This document shows, piece after piece, positions 7,501 through 16,510 of a stretch of DNA of 24,619 nt (positions within the stretch are counted from its first letter, which is position 1; each line of letters starts with the position of its first letter). The position numbers and the translations under genes are program-made. The notes beneath the pieces are model-generated. The model was not told the DNA's origin. It worked only from the letters and a program-made list of their open reading frames with translations, and did not search any database. Source of the stretch: a virus; IMG/VR virus record IMGVR_UViG_3300044491_001302, positions 1 to 24,619 of that record. The stretch is one strand, 5' to 3'.

Positions 7501-10500
7501 CAGTCTTAGTATAGTTTGCTGAAGTAGTTGTATCTAGACTAATGTCAAAGAAGTTTGTTACAGACATAGGTCTAAGATGACCATTCTCTGCATCAACTGC
7601 TACTTTATAGTCGGGATGGTTAACATCACCAATACCATGTCCTCTAAAGTTATCTACTAAGAAACCTGACTTGAATCTATCAAATCCATCACCATCAAGT
7701 ATCTGCATAGATTGAGTATCTTTTTCAAGTAGAGATAGAGTCGTTACTCTTTCTAGATTCTTAACTCTATCTGCTAATCTACCGATATCTTTCATAGTAT
7801 ATCTTCTATGATCTTTTGATCGGATAACTACATCATCTAATGTTTCTGTATAAGGTTTGAGTGATAACTCAAACAACTCGATAGCATTATCTACAGGAGA
7901 AGGTCTGGTTGGTGATAAAGAAGGTGTTCCATGAACAACCTGTAATAGACCTGTCTGATGTAAGAATATCTTATCTATTCTTCCAACATAAAAAGTGATA
8001 TCACCAACAACATTTGATCCAGGAACTAGCATATCAACGATAGATGCTCCCGATGCTGTTACACCTGATGTGGATGCTTCGAATGATTTGTTTTCGTAAT
8101 AGAATGGAGCACGAACAGCACCACTTGTAGAGTTTGATAAATCTACAGGGGAACTAGGATCAGGTGTAGTGGCACTAAATGTTGTTGTACCTAATATCTG
8201 ACCAAGAGAAGGTCTAAAGTCAACTGAATCTCTTAATTCATATTCTCCATCTGGTTCTAATGACTCAGGATCTACTCTGTTAGATATGTACTGAGGAATC
8301 TCATCATAATCCACACCAGAGTAAGAATTGACATCGTAGAAATCACCAGATCCTGATGATGTGAAATAATCAAACACCACCATGATAGGTGAAACAGGAG
8401 CAGGTGCTCCAGGTTTTCTAACGATTTTTGCTAAGTCATAGAAACCATCTCTTTGACCATCGTCAAAGAAGTAGTTGTTTGTTATAACTTTTGAACCTGC
8501 ATCTATGGAACCCAATGTTCCTGCTGCTGTAGATGTTGAACCGATAATAGATTCTCCATCACTAAATGCAGTTGTCGAAGTAAGGTAGAAATAGGAAGTG
8601 TTTCCTGTACCACCATAGTTAATCATCACACCTCTGGCACCTGAAGTTTGACCAACAATAACTTCTCCTTGGTCAAATCCAGTGGCAGTGGTTTGTGTAA
8701 TTGTAAAGGAAGGTGCTGTAGCATCATTACCATCTACACCCTCATAGATTGCTCTTAGTTTGAAAGCATCAGATACACCCAATGTGATTTCTTTATCATC
8801 ATAGGCAGTACCATAGAAACCACCAGCACTTCTGGCACTTCCTACTTTCAATACTCTAGCAGATTTTAAGTTTTTATCTCTGTTAACAGGTGAGTTGATA
8901 TCAACTGTGTATGTAACTTTAAGTATAGCACCATCATCTGCGGCATCAAAACCACTAATGGTCAATGTTTGCTGAGAACCTGAAGTAGTAATCGATGTTG
9001 TGATATTATTGGTATTGTCATGAATATCAATGATATCACCATTTAATAAGTTTCCACCTGATTGTTCTTCAACTACAGCAACAATAAAGTTATCTGCTGT
9101 AATGCTGTCAAAAGTTTCACCTGTTTGTGTTGTGATTGCTATTTGTTGAGATGTTACTGTATCAACAACCTGTCTTCTTACAGATACTTGGTCAGGAGTA
9201 TGACTTGATACATAATCTCTTGCCCATGCTGCAATCGCAACTGTTTGTTCTTGATTGTAAATTTTAGTTCTTCTTCTTGTGATGTTACCAGTCTGAGTGC
9301 TACCTGCATTTGCTGTAAGTGTTAAAGAAGTGTCACTTGCTATAGAAGAAACAATTCTTTCATTACCTGCGGAGTCAACTAATATATCACCTTCTTTTAA
9401 TTCAGAAGAGAACAATGTTCCGAATCCTGTTACAGCAGTTGAACCACTTGTTAATGATACTGTACCGACAAGTACATAATCATTATCAGTAACTACATCT
9501 GCAGTAAAGGTTTCTCTTGAAGTGTTTTTAGGAACTTGAGATACACCTCTAACTCTATCTATGTTATAATTTCTTGTTGCTGTATTTTGTCCTGCTGTAA
9601 TTGAACCTGATCCTGAACCATAAGATGTTACACTATCAGAGTCATCCCAGTTTCCTACTACATCATGAATGTATAGATTGCTGGATGTATCGTGTGCTAC
9701 GATACCAGACTTTGTTCCGTCTGCATTGCGTACTTGGTCACCTGCTGTGAATGTTCCACTCTTAGCAGAATATGAAATCTTTGTAAACATCTTAACATCA
9801 AATAGATACAAATTAAAGTTATCTGTTTGATCGTAGATACCATAACTTCCTGATGTGGAAGATGTACCACTTAAATGATCAAAGTTTCTTACACGAGCAT
9901 AACCAATGTGATTTGAAGTTGGTGCAGTTCCTGGAGTAGCAACTGCCACATCCCATAGTTTTACAAAGTTGTATGGTGCTTGTGTATCATCACCTGACTC
10001 ATTACCGAACTCTGGTTCACTATGTACATCTGTAATCTTAAGATAGTTTCCTATTCTAACAGGTGTATTTGCTGCTGTTAAAGATTGAGTTGTGCGTGCC
10101 TTTGATACAGACACTGGAGTGGTTGCTGTTTTCTCAATCTCATAACCTCTCACATATGCTTTTCCAGGAGATACTTGTACTACAAACTTGGTAGAATCTC
10201 CACCATTTGCATTTGAGTAGTATCCTCTGTTTGTACCATCATTAAGATGCTCTCTTAATGAAGTTGTAAATTGTTGAACCACATAGTCACCAGACTCATC
10301 ATAAGTTCTGCGTGCTAATGTGTTTTCAATTTCACTGTAGTTTGTATTACTGACTTTGTTTTCAATAATACCATTGTTAACTCTCAACAATTCAATAAAG
10401 TTAACATCAACAACTGTATCTAATGCTTTCTTTGCAAAAGTAAAATTGACTTTTAATCTATCTGCACCTGGAGCATTCTCATTAGAACTTCCTTGTGCGT

Positions 10501-11221
10501 TATCAAGTAATGAAGAATCGTTAGCACTTGAGACTAATGATTCTGTTACATCTAAACCAACTCTATAAGAAGGTCTGGGTGAATACTTCTCTAGAATGAC
10601 TGTTTGTGCGTCAACCTTAACGAAGAATCCACGAACATAAACAATACCCTCAGATATTGCTGCTGCAGAACCTCTTCCTGTTGGAACTTTATCTTCAGAC
10701 TCTACTTGAAATTGATTGTTGTTAGAAGCAGAAGTAATTGAACCATCAGATCCTACTGCTACTTCACTCAACACTTCTAATGCATCGAAGACTCTAGAGT
10801 TATCTGCATCTGTACCTGCTGCAAGGTACTTAACAAAGAGAGTCAGTGAGTCGTCTGTTGTTTCTGCTGTAGAGTTAACAACTTTTGCGACGACTCCTGT
10901 AGTTCCACCTTGTAAATACTTATCGTGGAAACTTTCTCTATAGGTTTCAACATCAGCAGTACCTGCTGACTCTGGATTTGTATTTTTGACTTTGACATAA
11001 TGGTACTCGAAGTCTGCATCCGATTGTGCTCCAAGAACTATAGACCCTTCTTCAAATATATGATCACCAAATCTTTCGATCTGGTTCTGTAATATTGATT
11101 GTGCCTGAGTTAATTCCCTTGCTTGTATCGGTCTACCTGCTCTGAACAATACACGATGAAACTTTTTACTTTCGTTAAAGTCATCGTAATATGGCGATAC
11201 ATTTAGATCAGTCTTCTCCAT
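4550..11221 (-). CDS. Giant DUF4815-type baseplate/tail-fibre protein, 2223 aa
   Basis: The largest gene here. Residues 1-60 carry the signature NVSPYYDDFNESKKFHRVLF, then RAGRPIQARELTQAQSILQN and QIERFGDHIF, which I recognise as the DUF4815-type head of large tail proteins of marine phages. Residues about 840-915 hold two FxxGExIxGxTSxAxG modules. Around 1400-1440 is the segment SIIPFIRSRDITVTGDGLKP found in the same family. Residues about 1544-1600 are a proline-rich hinge, followed by the DPLAQSFMV / VDVYFKTKD / MVNGYPGQIVLPFS region. The C-terminal third includes a GSGY-type beta module. A GAGGAAG ribosome site precedes the ATG. It lies between gp8 and the fibres, where T4 has gp9-gp12, so a peripheral baseplate or long-fibre role is likely. 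It is far larger than any of those T4 proteins. Confidence 0.8.
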   Translation of the reverse strand: MEKTDLNVSPYYDDFNESKKFHRVLFRAGRPIQARELTQAQSILQNQIERFGDHIFEEGSIVLGAQSDADFEYHYVKVKNTNPESAGTADVETYRESFHDKYLQGGTTGVVAKVVNSTAETTDDSLTLFVKYLAAGTDADNSRVFDALEVLSEVAVGSDGSITSASNNNQFQVESEDKVPTGRGSAAAISEGIVYVRGFFVKVDAQTVILEKYSPRPSYRVGLDVTESLVSSANDSSLLDNAQGSSNENAPGADRLKVNFTFAKKALDTVVDVNFIELLRVNNGIIENKVSNTNYSEIENTLARRTYDESGDYVVQQFTTSLREHLNDGTNRGYYSNANGGDSTKFVVQVSPGKAYVRGYEIEKTATTPVSVSKARTTQSLTAANTPVRIGNYLKITDVHSEPEFGNESGDDTQAPYNFVKLWDVAVATPGTAPTSNHIGYARVRNFDHLSGTSSTSGSYGIYDQTDNFNLYLFDVKMFTKISYSAKSGTFTAGDQVRNADGTKSGIVAHDTSSNLYIHDVVGNWDDSDSVTSYGSGSGSITAGQNTATRNYNIDRVRGVSQVPKNTSRETFTADVVTDNDYVLVGTVSLTSGSTAVTGFGTLFSSELKEGDILVDSAGNERIVSSIASDTSLTLTANAGSTQTGNITRRRTKIYNQEQTVAIAAWARDYVSSHTPDQVSVRRQVVDTVTSQQIAITTQTGETFDSITADNFIVAVVEEQSGGNLLNGDIIDIHDNTNNITTSITTSGSQQTLTISGFDAADDGAILKVTYTVDINSPVNRDKNLKSARVLKVGSARSAGGFYGTAYDDKEITLGVSDAFKLRAIYEGVDGNDATAPSFTITQTTATGFDQGEVIVGQTSGARGVMINYGGTGNTSYFYLTSTTAFSDGESIIGSTSTAAGTLGSIDAGSKVITNNYFFDDGQRDGFYDLAKIVRKPGAPAPVSPIMVVFDYFTSSGSGDFYDVNSYSGVDYDEIPQYISNRVDPESLEPDGEYELRDSVDFRPSLGQILGTTTFSATTPDPSSPVDLSNSTSGAVRAPFYYENKSFEASTSGVTASGASIVDMLVPGSNVVGDITFYVGRIDKIFLHQTGLLQVVHGTPSLSPTRPSPVDNAIELFELSLKPYTETLDDVVIRSKDHRRYTMKDIGRLADRVKNLERVTTLSLLEKDTQSMQILDGDGFDRFKSGFLVDNFRGHGIGDVNHPDYKVAVDAENGHLRPMSVTNFFDISLDTTTSANYTKTGDLIHLPFSEVPFVNQSKASKAINVNPYNVFAFTGTLNLSPGTDVWNDTQTLPEIRVNREGNFDTVLAGVGNSLGTVWNNWQTSWVGQPNNTGTETVSNRAGAWEGTPGQGGTWVPGSRTTRTITETPETQTRSGIRTSVVEEFTEDRNTRTVGISIIPFIRSRDITVTGDGLKPNTFHYVYFDGIDVDSFCTPSSATYSQSGSASLGAGVKTDRSGDISFTFSIPNSSAQRFPTGERVLTVISDPNGQIDADSKAQATYSARGLLQSNQTTVVATRNGRVIQEQTSGNRTITRRGEELNAVQFDLTAPTIPTPIPTVTIPSPVIAPALIPTPPAPPVPARVEPILPIRQFPEIQNPGNPRIPGNLRIQMMDGGWRDPLAQSFMVVADGGMFLSSVDVYFKTKDDSLPVNVEIRNMVNGYPGQIVLPFSSVSKKPSAVNTSANGATATTFTFESPVYVENNTEYCVVVLSNSNEYEVFVSEMGGTDLITQEVITDQPYAGVLFKSQNASTWSAEQLEDLKFKLNQCKFDTSQKGTVRFNNDALDSTRLGASPISFISGNSKVKVSHYSHGMYDASGNVTLSGITGDRTDSVLSITNPSAVGSGSLPADGTYDDIATTTSGSGTGATVKVVVASSAISSWEIKNPGSGYDAADTLTVTNFGSATNSTTFAIDTVGDTLGGFPIAALNTTFTALTDIEIDSYTVTPSLSAYDLVGGAIETSRGGGASVLATQDYYFDTLHTMIPSLTFKDTYMLCNVRTTPAKSPEGVINGTQYTRGSVSNYIALNDNVFFSDGQMVASGINENNEMSNAKSFTLQLSLQSLNPNLSPIIDVSTIGCLAIHNRINNVDSSSDVGSYSTYFDSTEAEGDNNAMVYITKRVNLKTPATAIKVMADIFRNSTNDVKLMFKVLRNDESLPFDEIGWTYFNTDGSPDITVEADSRNFKEYEYTVNNLAEFTAFAIKIVGQGTKTTEIPIVQNFRAIALAT

Positions 11222-11234
11222 TATGCTTCCTCAA

Positions 11235-12704
11235 TTACATCTCTATGATTAGTTTAATATCTTCGATTTGGTCTGCTGCTCTTGATACAGCACCTCTATT
11301 CTCAATGTAAGTTACTTGACCTGAGTATCTTTGAACTTCAGGGAATCCTGAAGTGACAGAGGATATAGTTCCAACTGATGCACCACTTACATATACAGTA
11401 TCTGCTGCACTGAATGATTCCAATGTACCATCACTGTTTACAACAGGAAGGTAAGATACTTCTAAAGTTGATGAATTCCATGAAACGACTCGCCCTTTTG
11501 CTACACCGACACCATCTGAACTTGCGTCTGTAATGATATCGTCAACTGAAACAGATCCACCTGAATTAAAGATGAATTTGTTGACTGCGGATAAAGTTGT
11601 TGCTGTAGCAACTGTAGTTGTACCAGCATCAAATGGGTCAACTACTAGACCTATTCTTCTAAAGTCATTATCAGTTGGGAAGTCACCAGATCCTTCAGCA
11701 TACTCTAAACGAGCATTTAGAATGACATAGTTTCCACCCAATTCTGTTACAGGGTCTGCCCCATGACCATAGATTGGTGAAATGATAGGTGTTAATGTTA
11801 ATGTACCTGAATTAGTACCCACACCTGACATGTCAGCAAGGTTTAACTGAGCATTTTTATATCCTGTGCCATTAGTAGTCATAGTGACATGAGTGATCGC
11901 ACCACCTGCTACTGTTACTGTACATTCTGCGTCAGTACCAGAACCATTGTCACCTTTAACTGCGACACTTGTATAAGTTCCGTTGTTTAAACCTGCTCCA
12001 CCTGAGTCAACAGCAATGTGAAGGATTGCTCCATCCACTGCGTCGTTCTCAACATCCCATTGTGCTGAACTGTCGTCAGAAGCAGCAGATCCTATTGCAG
12101 CACTGTCACCGATTACTTCAGTTTGAGCACCAATAGTTTTTACTGGGATAAAGTCATTTGTTACGAATTTGATAACATCAGATGCTGTAATACTGTACAT
12201 GTATTTCCAAAGATATCCTCTACCTGATGCAGCACTTGAATCTGAAGTAGCAACCAAAGAAGAACTTGAAGTTCCTGTTGGTTTTACATCAGATGCTACA
12301 GGGTTACCAGAGGAATCTCTTCCTGTTCTGATACATTTGTATACATTATAGTCATCTGTGATAACATGAAATCTCGAATCGTATAGATTCGTTGCACCTG
12401 ATGGTGCTGAGTTTGATGAGGAATAGTCATGACGATATTCGTCATAAATTGTTCCACTAGTCCAGTCTCTTCGGACAATACCATGCGATACATCGGACGA
12501 GGTGATTTTCTTCAAAGCAACCATGTCATCATATGCATCGATCTCATTGGAATTATTATCCACTGGTGTTTCGACTGTATCGTCGGTTCCCCATAACCAT
12601 GGGCGACCGATAAACATGTATGTGCTAGAAGCAGATTCACCGAAGTCCTCTTTGAATTGGCGAGCATTGTTCAAACGAAACTTCTCTGTGATAATTGCAG
12701 CCAT
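11235..12704 (-). CDS. 8: Baseplate wedge protein gp8
   Basis: A 489-aa homologue of T4 gp8 (334 aa). N-terminal EKFRLNNARQF and the FIGRPWLW segment match the T4 start. DVSHGIVRRDWTSG matches the conserved RRDW block, YLWKYMYSITASD matches the WEYLFEI block, and RRIGLVVDPFDAGT the RQISIITNP block. The C-terminus (YSGQVTYIENRGAVSRAADQ) matches the T4 ending GEMIYMENRPPI. The extra length comes from internal beta modules: one with NGTGY near the middle, and one from about 11350 to 11580 with DDIITDASSDGVGVAKG. In T4, gp8 dimers join the wedge through gp7 and gp10. It has its own late promoter at 12734-12741 and an AGGAG site at 12711-12715, six bases before the ATG, so it probably begins a transcript covering gp8, the giant and the fibres. 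Confidence 0.9.
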   Translation of the reverse strand: MAAIITEKFRLNNARQFKEDFGESASSTYMFIGRPWLWGTDDTVETPVDNNSNEIDAYDDMVALKKITSSDVSHGIVRRDWTSGTIYDEYRHDYSSSNSAPSGATNLYDSRFHVITDDYNVYKCIRTGRDSSGNPVASDVKPTGTSSSSLVATSDSSAASGRGYLWKYMYSITASDVIKFVTNDFIPVKTIGAQTEVIGDSAAIGSAASDDSSAQWDVENDAVDGAILHIAVDSGGAGLNNGTYTSVAVKGDNGSGTDAECTVTVAGGAITHVTMTTNGTGYKNAQLNLADMSGVGTNSGTLTLTPIISPIYGHGADPVTELGGNYVILNARLEYAEGSGDFPTDNDFRRIGLVVDPFDAGTTTVATATTLSAVNKFIFNSGGSVSVDDIITDASSDGVGVAKGRVVSWNSSTLEVSYLPVVNSDGTLESFSAADTVYVSGASVGTISSVTSGFPEVQRYSGQVTYIENRGAVSRAADQIEDIKLIIEM

Positions 12705-12733
12705 TTTTTGCTCCTAAAATTTAATTGTTATAC

Positions 12734-12741
12734 TATTTATA
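12734..12741 (-). promoter_or_regulatory. T4-type late promoter for gp8
   Basis: Minus-strand TATAAATA in the context GAGTATAAATAG, located between the stop of the gp7-like gene and gp8. With the T4 rule (element centred at -10) transcription would start near 12728, giving a leader of about 24 bases that includes the AGGAG ribosome site. Confidence 0.8.
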
Positions 12742-12742
12742 C

Positions 12743-15700
12743 TCATTCACCAGACACAACATGTGCTGACAATGAAAAATTAGTCTTATTCTTATAATGC
12801 TCTTCAAACGATCCAATCGTCCAATTAGCATAGGTTGTAGATACATCAGCAATACGCAATCCTTCAGAGTTTGAACTCTCAGACATCAGCGATCCTGCTT
12901 GATCTTCTAATAAAATATTATCTTCACTTTCATCTACGATGTAGTAAGATATATCATAAACTTGTTGTCGTGATACTAGTTCCAGTGTACGCAGGGTTGG
13001 ACCCACACGAACAAAAGTAATGAGTGTATCACCACCATGTTCCATGATAATTCCATCACCATCTTCGGTAACGATTTTATCATAGTTCTCATGCTTTAAG
13101 TATTTAGAGGTTTCAAAAGTCCTCTCTGTTACAAAGTATTCTTGCACCTCTGTAACTGTTGCTGTTTCTAATCCTAAGTAACTTCCATCTTCTAATATGA
13201 TCTCATCACCATTTTCTGCATAGATATCAGCAGGTGGTAATATAGTTGAAGTTGTGATTAGATTTGAATTGTTGTTAGCATTAATGGTTCTTTCATATCT
13301 CATTCTACCTTGTTCTTCTTCTGGAAGTAGATAGTTACCATCTTCTAATAACATTCTCTCTTCTTCGAACATAGCAGATTGTATGACTTTACCATTGGCT
13401 GGTGCTCTTTGTGTATTCCTTGTAAGGTATCCAGAGTCGCCATAATCTATGCGTAAAGTTGTTGCTGTTCCTGAGTCTTGATCTATTCTTGTACCCACTT
13501 GTGCTGATGCTGTAGCAATAGATTGAATAATCTGAATATTTACATGACGATTACGCATTCCAGAATCACCATACTCAGTTCCAGGTTCAGTGATAGATCC
13601 ATCAGTTCGTGGATCAGTATCAGCATTAGGTGCACCTGCTGGTTGTAGCACTGGACTTTCGTCAGATACATCGGCAGCAAGAGTTGGGAACTGAATAAGA
13701 ATATCGTGCTTAGCATGCATTCTTGCTTCTGCTTCTACGATTCTTCGATAGAAGTCATCGGTATCTTCAACAATATCTGTACCGACTACAAACCCTTGTC
13801 CTGTGACTTGATCGTATACTGTAGATCCTTCTTGATAGTATCTTTCTGCTCTGAGCAGTCCGTCTTCATTTTCCAGTCCGATAGAGTACTCATTATCTAT
13901 GCCTAATGCATCCCATGTATAATCTTCGTAGATAATACCAAGAGCATCAACTTTAGAACCAATGTAAAGTGTAGGTACAAAGGATCTTGAGACATTCGTG
14001 CCATCAAAGACTCTATTGTAAATAGTTGCTTGTGCATTAATGTCAGATCGTATTGCTACTTCACCAAAGAAGATATGTCCTGTAGGATGTACAAGATCTT
14101 TAACGATACTTCTCCATCGGTTAATGGACTCACCAATCTTCACTACATAAGAATGCGTTTGATAATAGAGAGAGTCATGTATTGCCATACCAGAGGCATC
14201 GGTGTAACCATAATCATTGAGGAAGTTACCATCAATGCGTGTTTCACCTACAAGTTGACCTCTAGCATTCAAAGGACGGAACTTAGCAACTTTGAGTGAC
14301 TCTGTGCTAGAGAATGTACAGGTCTCACCTTCTAAGAATGGACCTGATAAATTTTTAACTTTTAAAATATGTCGATTAGAATTATAATCAACAATCGTTG
14401 CTGTTACACCTGAGATATCACCTGACAGTGTACCATCTCTTGGAGGTGTATCGGATGGAGTAGTAACCAACATGGTGATAATAGTATCTTCATCATCGAT
14501 GATCCCTCTCTCATCGTACTTATTACCAGCATCCTGCATACGCAATGATGCTATACCACCAATGTCATCACCATAGGTAAGTAGAATCGCTCCCTCACCT
14601 GAAGTTACATTGTGTGTAATAATGGTTGCGGTGGTACTTGAAGTTCCACCTGTAATCGTATCGTTGGAACTAAATGCTCCTGTATCGGAACTTCTTCTTC
14701 CGATCGTCAATCTATTCAGATCGGTATCTACACCGATGATTAAACCTGTAGCACTGGCAGATGAACCTGTAATGATCTCACCTTTTTGAAAACCAGTGAC
14801 ATCATTGAAATACATGAATCCACCTGGATATGCTAAAGGTGTAAATTGATATCCATAACCTGGAGATGCTACGATGACCTTTCTTATTTCTGTTTGATTC
14901 GTATCGAGTCCAAGTACTGTATTATCTTCAAATAATATATTATTGAGATATGCGTAGACTTCTATTTTATCATTGAGAGAAGCACCAGAAGAAAGCACGA
15001 TCTTGTTTACAAATACATTGTAACCTGAAGTCAGTTTAACATCGTTTTGATAAACAATGACTGACTCGGCATCAAATGCCATCATCTGATGTAAGTCATC
15101 GTGTCCTTCAAATATGGTTTGCCCATTGGTTGCTGTAAATACGAAGTGTCCCCATTGAGTACCAGATTCTAATAAGAGTTGATCGCCGACCGATTCTATT
15201 TCTGCAAAAGCACCTGAACCATTCGTACCAGCATCATCAAATACTACTAGATCTCCTGAAGAATAACCTGTGCCTCCGTCCTCGACATAAATCTCAGTGA
15301 CTCCTCCAGAAGTCAAACCATTGATCTGTGAGGTAGCATCAATCGCATCGTCAGATAAAGCAGATGCAAAATTAATTTGGTCTGAGATACTGTACAATGA
15401 TCCTGCGTTTCCACCTTCTAGATATAATCCTGCTCCGTCTTCGAGTAAAATTCTATCTCCATCAGCATCGGATAGATAGATAGATGAATGATCTAAATCA
15501 ACCCCACCTATCACACCACGCACTGTTCCTGTATTGACTGTGTTGTCATCTCTATCTAAAAAGGATACACTGTCATCTACCGCAAATGTGCCTAAGTGAT
15601 TGATAGATATTTCACAACGATAAGCAGTTTCATCTGCTGGATCAAAATAAACATTTTCAATAATCGCTTCTGCTTCTATGGTTACACCATCCGCAGAATA

Positions 15701-16501
15701 TCTGATTATTTTTCCATTGTTGGGTGGTTGCCCATTGGGTAGATACACTTGAATCACATTGGGTTCAACCCAACTAGATTCAGAAGCATGTATGGTATTT
15801 TCTATCGGATAGGCAACTTCTGCATCTTGCTGATACAGAATACGCATGAGGAACTCTAATGATTCTTTCGTTCCTTTGCGTTGGTATAATTCTTTAACAT
15901 GCTTAATGAGTAGTCGCTTATCTGCTGCCACAGAGAAGTCGATACTTGGCATGAAGTCTTTTTGAAAGTATGATAGAAAAGATCCAATGGTGGTATCAAT
16001 ATCTGCATACTTTAGAATGTTATTATTTGCAGCGATACTGTTTTCGCTGAAAGTGTTAACAATTGCTTTTTGTTCTGAGGTTCGACCGACAATGGTCTCT
16101 CCAGGATCAAAGGTTCTTGCATTGATTTCTTCAATGTATAACTTATTATCACCTATGACTCGTATGGTTGCGAGTGCACCTGAAGATTGCCCATAGATAT
16201 ATTCGCCAGCAGTAAATGCTGTGGCACCTATGGTTGCGTTGTTACTGTTTTGTTCAAAGACTATTTTTGCTTTGTCTTTGGGTGAGGGTTTAAAAGCAGC
16301 ATCTTCAAATAATATATTTCCAGTCTCTGCTTCTAATCCTATAAAATCTAATTCTTCTTGCGACTTGAGAGTCAATACTCCCATCTCAAGATATTCAAAA
16401 TATGCCTTTAAGAATGCTATTAATTCAGCAGACTCTTCCTGAACGAATCCAGGAAGAAGTCTTGTTAACTGATTAGATAACTTGTCTACTGAAAAAGGCA
16501 T
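12743..16501 (-). CDS. 7: gp7-like baseplate wedge protein, 1252 aa
   Basis: A 1252-aa structural protein between the gp6-proximal genes and gp8, which is the T4 gp7 position (T4 gp7 is 1032 aa). The N-terminus, LLPGFVQEESAELIAFLKAY then FEYLEMG, is a head shared by large baseplate proteins of marine T4-like phages. Residues about 170-235 contain SYFQKDFMPS and KELYQRKGTKESLEFLMRIL, also family-typical. Residues about 90-145 and 565-630 hold FxxGExIxGxTS modules. Residues about 449-521 match the fibre's VFQNG domain. The whole length is punctuated by short (I/L)LxEDG motifs. T4 gp7 links gp6, gp8, gp10 and gp53. I assign gp7 mainly from position, size and general family resemblance, not from a clear alignment. 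Upstream of the ATG there is no obvious Shine-Dalgarno. Confidence 0.65.
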   Translation of the reverse strand: MPFSVDKLSNQLTRLLPGFVQEESAELIAFLKAYFEYLEMGVLTLKSQEELDFIGLEAETGNILFEDAAFKPSPKDKAKIVFEQNSNNATIGATAFTAGEYIYGQSSGALATIRVIGDNKLYIEEINARTFDPGETIVGRTSEQKAIVNTFSENSIAANNNILKYADIDTTIGSFLSYFQKDFMPSIDFSVAADKRLLIKHVKELYQRKGTKESLEFLMRILYQQDAEVAYPIENTIHASESSWVEPNVIQVYLPNGQPPNNGKIIRYSADGVTIEAEAIIENVYFDPADETAYRCEISINHLGTFAVDDSVSFLDRDDNTVNTGTVRGVIGGVDLDHSSIYLSDADGDRILLEDGAGLYLEGGNAGSLYSISDQINFASALSDDAIDATSQINGLTSGGVTEIYVEDGGTGYSSGDLVVFDDAGTNGSGAFAEIESVGDQLLLESGTQWGHFVFTATNGQTIFEGHDDLHQMMAFDAESVIVYQNDVKLTSGYNVFVNKIVLSSGASLNDKIEVYAYLNNILFEDNTVLGLDTNQTEIRKVIVASPGYGYQFTPLAYPGGFMYFNDVTGFQKGEIITGSSASATGLIIGVDTDLNRLTIGRRSSDTGAFSSNDTITGGTSSTTATIITHNVTSGEGAILLTYGDDIGGIASLRMQDAGNKYDERGIIDDEDTIITMLVTTPSDTPPRDGTLSGDISGVTATIVDYNSNRHILKVKNLSGPFLEGETCTFSSTESLKVAKFRPLNARGQLVGETRIDGNFLNDYGYTDASGMAIHDSLYYQTHSYVVKIGESINRWRSIVKDLVHPTGHIFFGEVAIRSDINAQATIYNRVFDGTNVSRSFVPTLYIGSKVDALGIIYEDYTWDALGIDNEYSIGLENEDGLLRAERYYQEGSTVYDQVTGQGFVVGTDIVEDTDDFYRRIVEAEARMHAKHDILIQFPTLAADVSDESPVLQPAGAPNADTDPRTDGSITEPGTEYGDSGMRNRHVNIQIIQSIATASAQVGTRIDQDSGTATTLRIDYGDSGYLTRNTQRAPANGKVIQSAMFEEERMLLEDGNYLLPEEEQGRMRYERTINANNNSNLITTSTILPPADIYAENGDEIILEDGSYLGLETATVTEVQEYFVTERTFETSKYLKHENYDKIVTEDGDGIIMEHGGDTLITFVRVGPTLRTLELVSRQQVYDISYYIVDESEDNILLEDQAGSLMSESSNSEGLRIADVSTTYANWTIGSFEEHYKNKTNFSLSAHVVSGE

Positions 16502-16510
16502 GGTCGTTTA

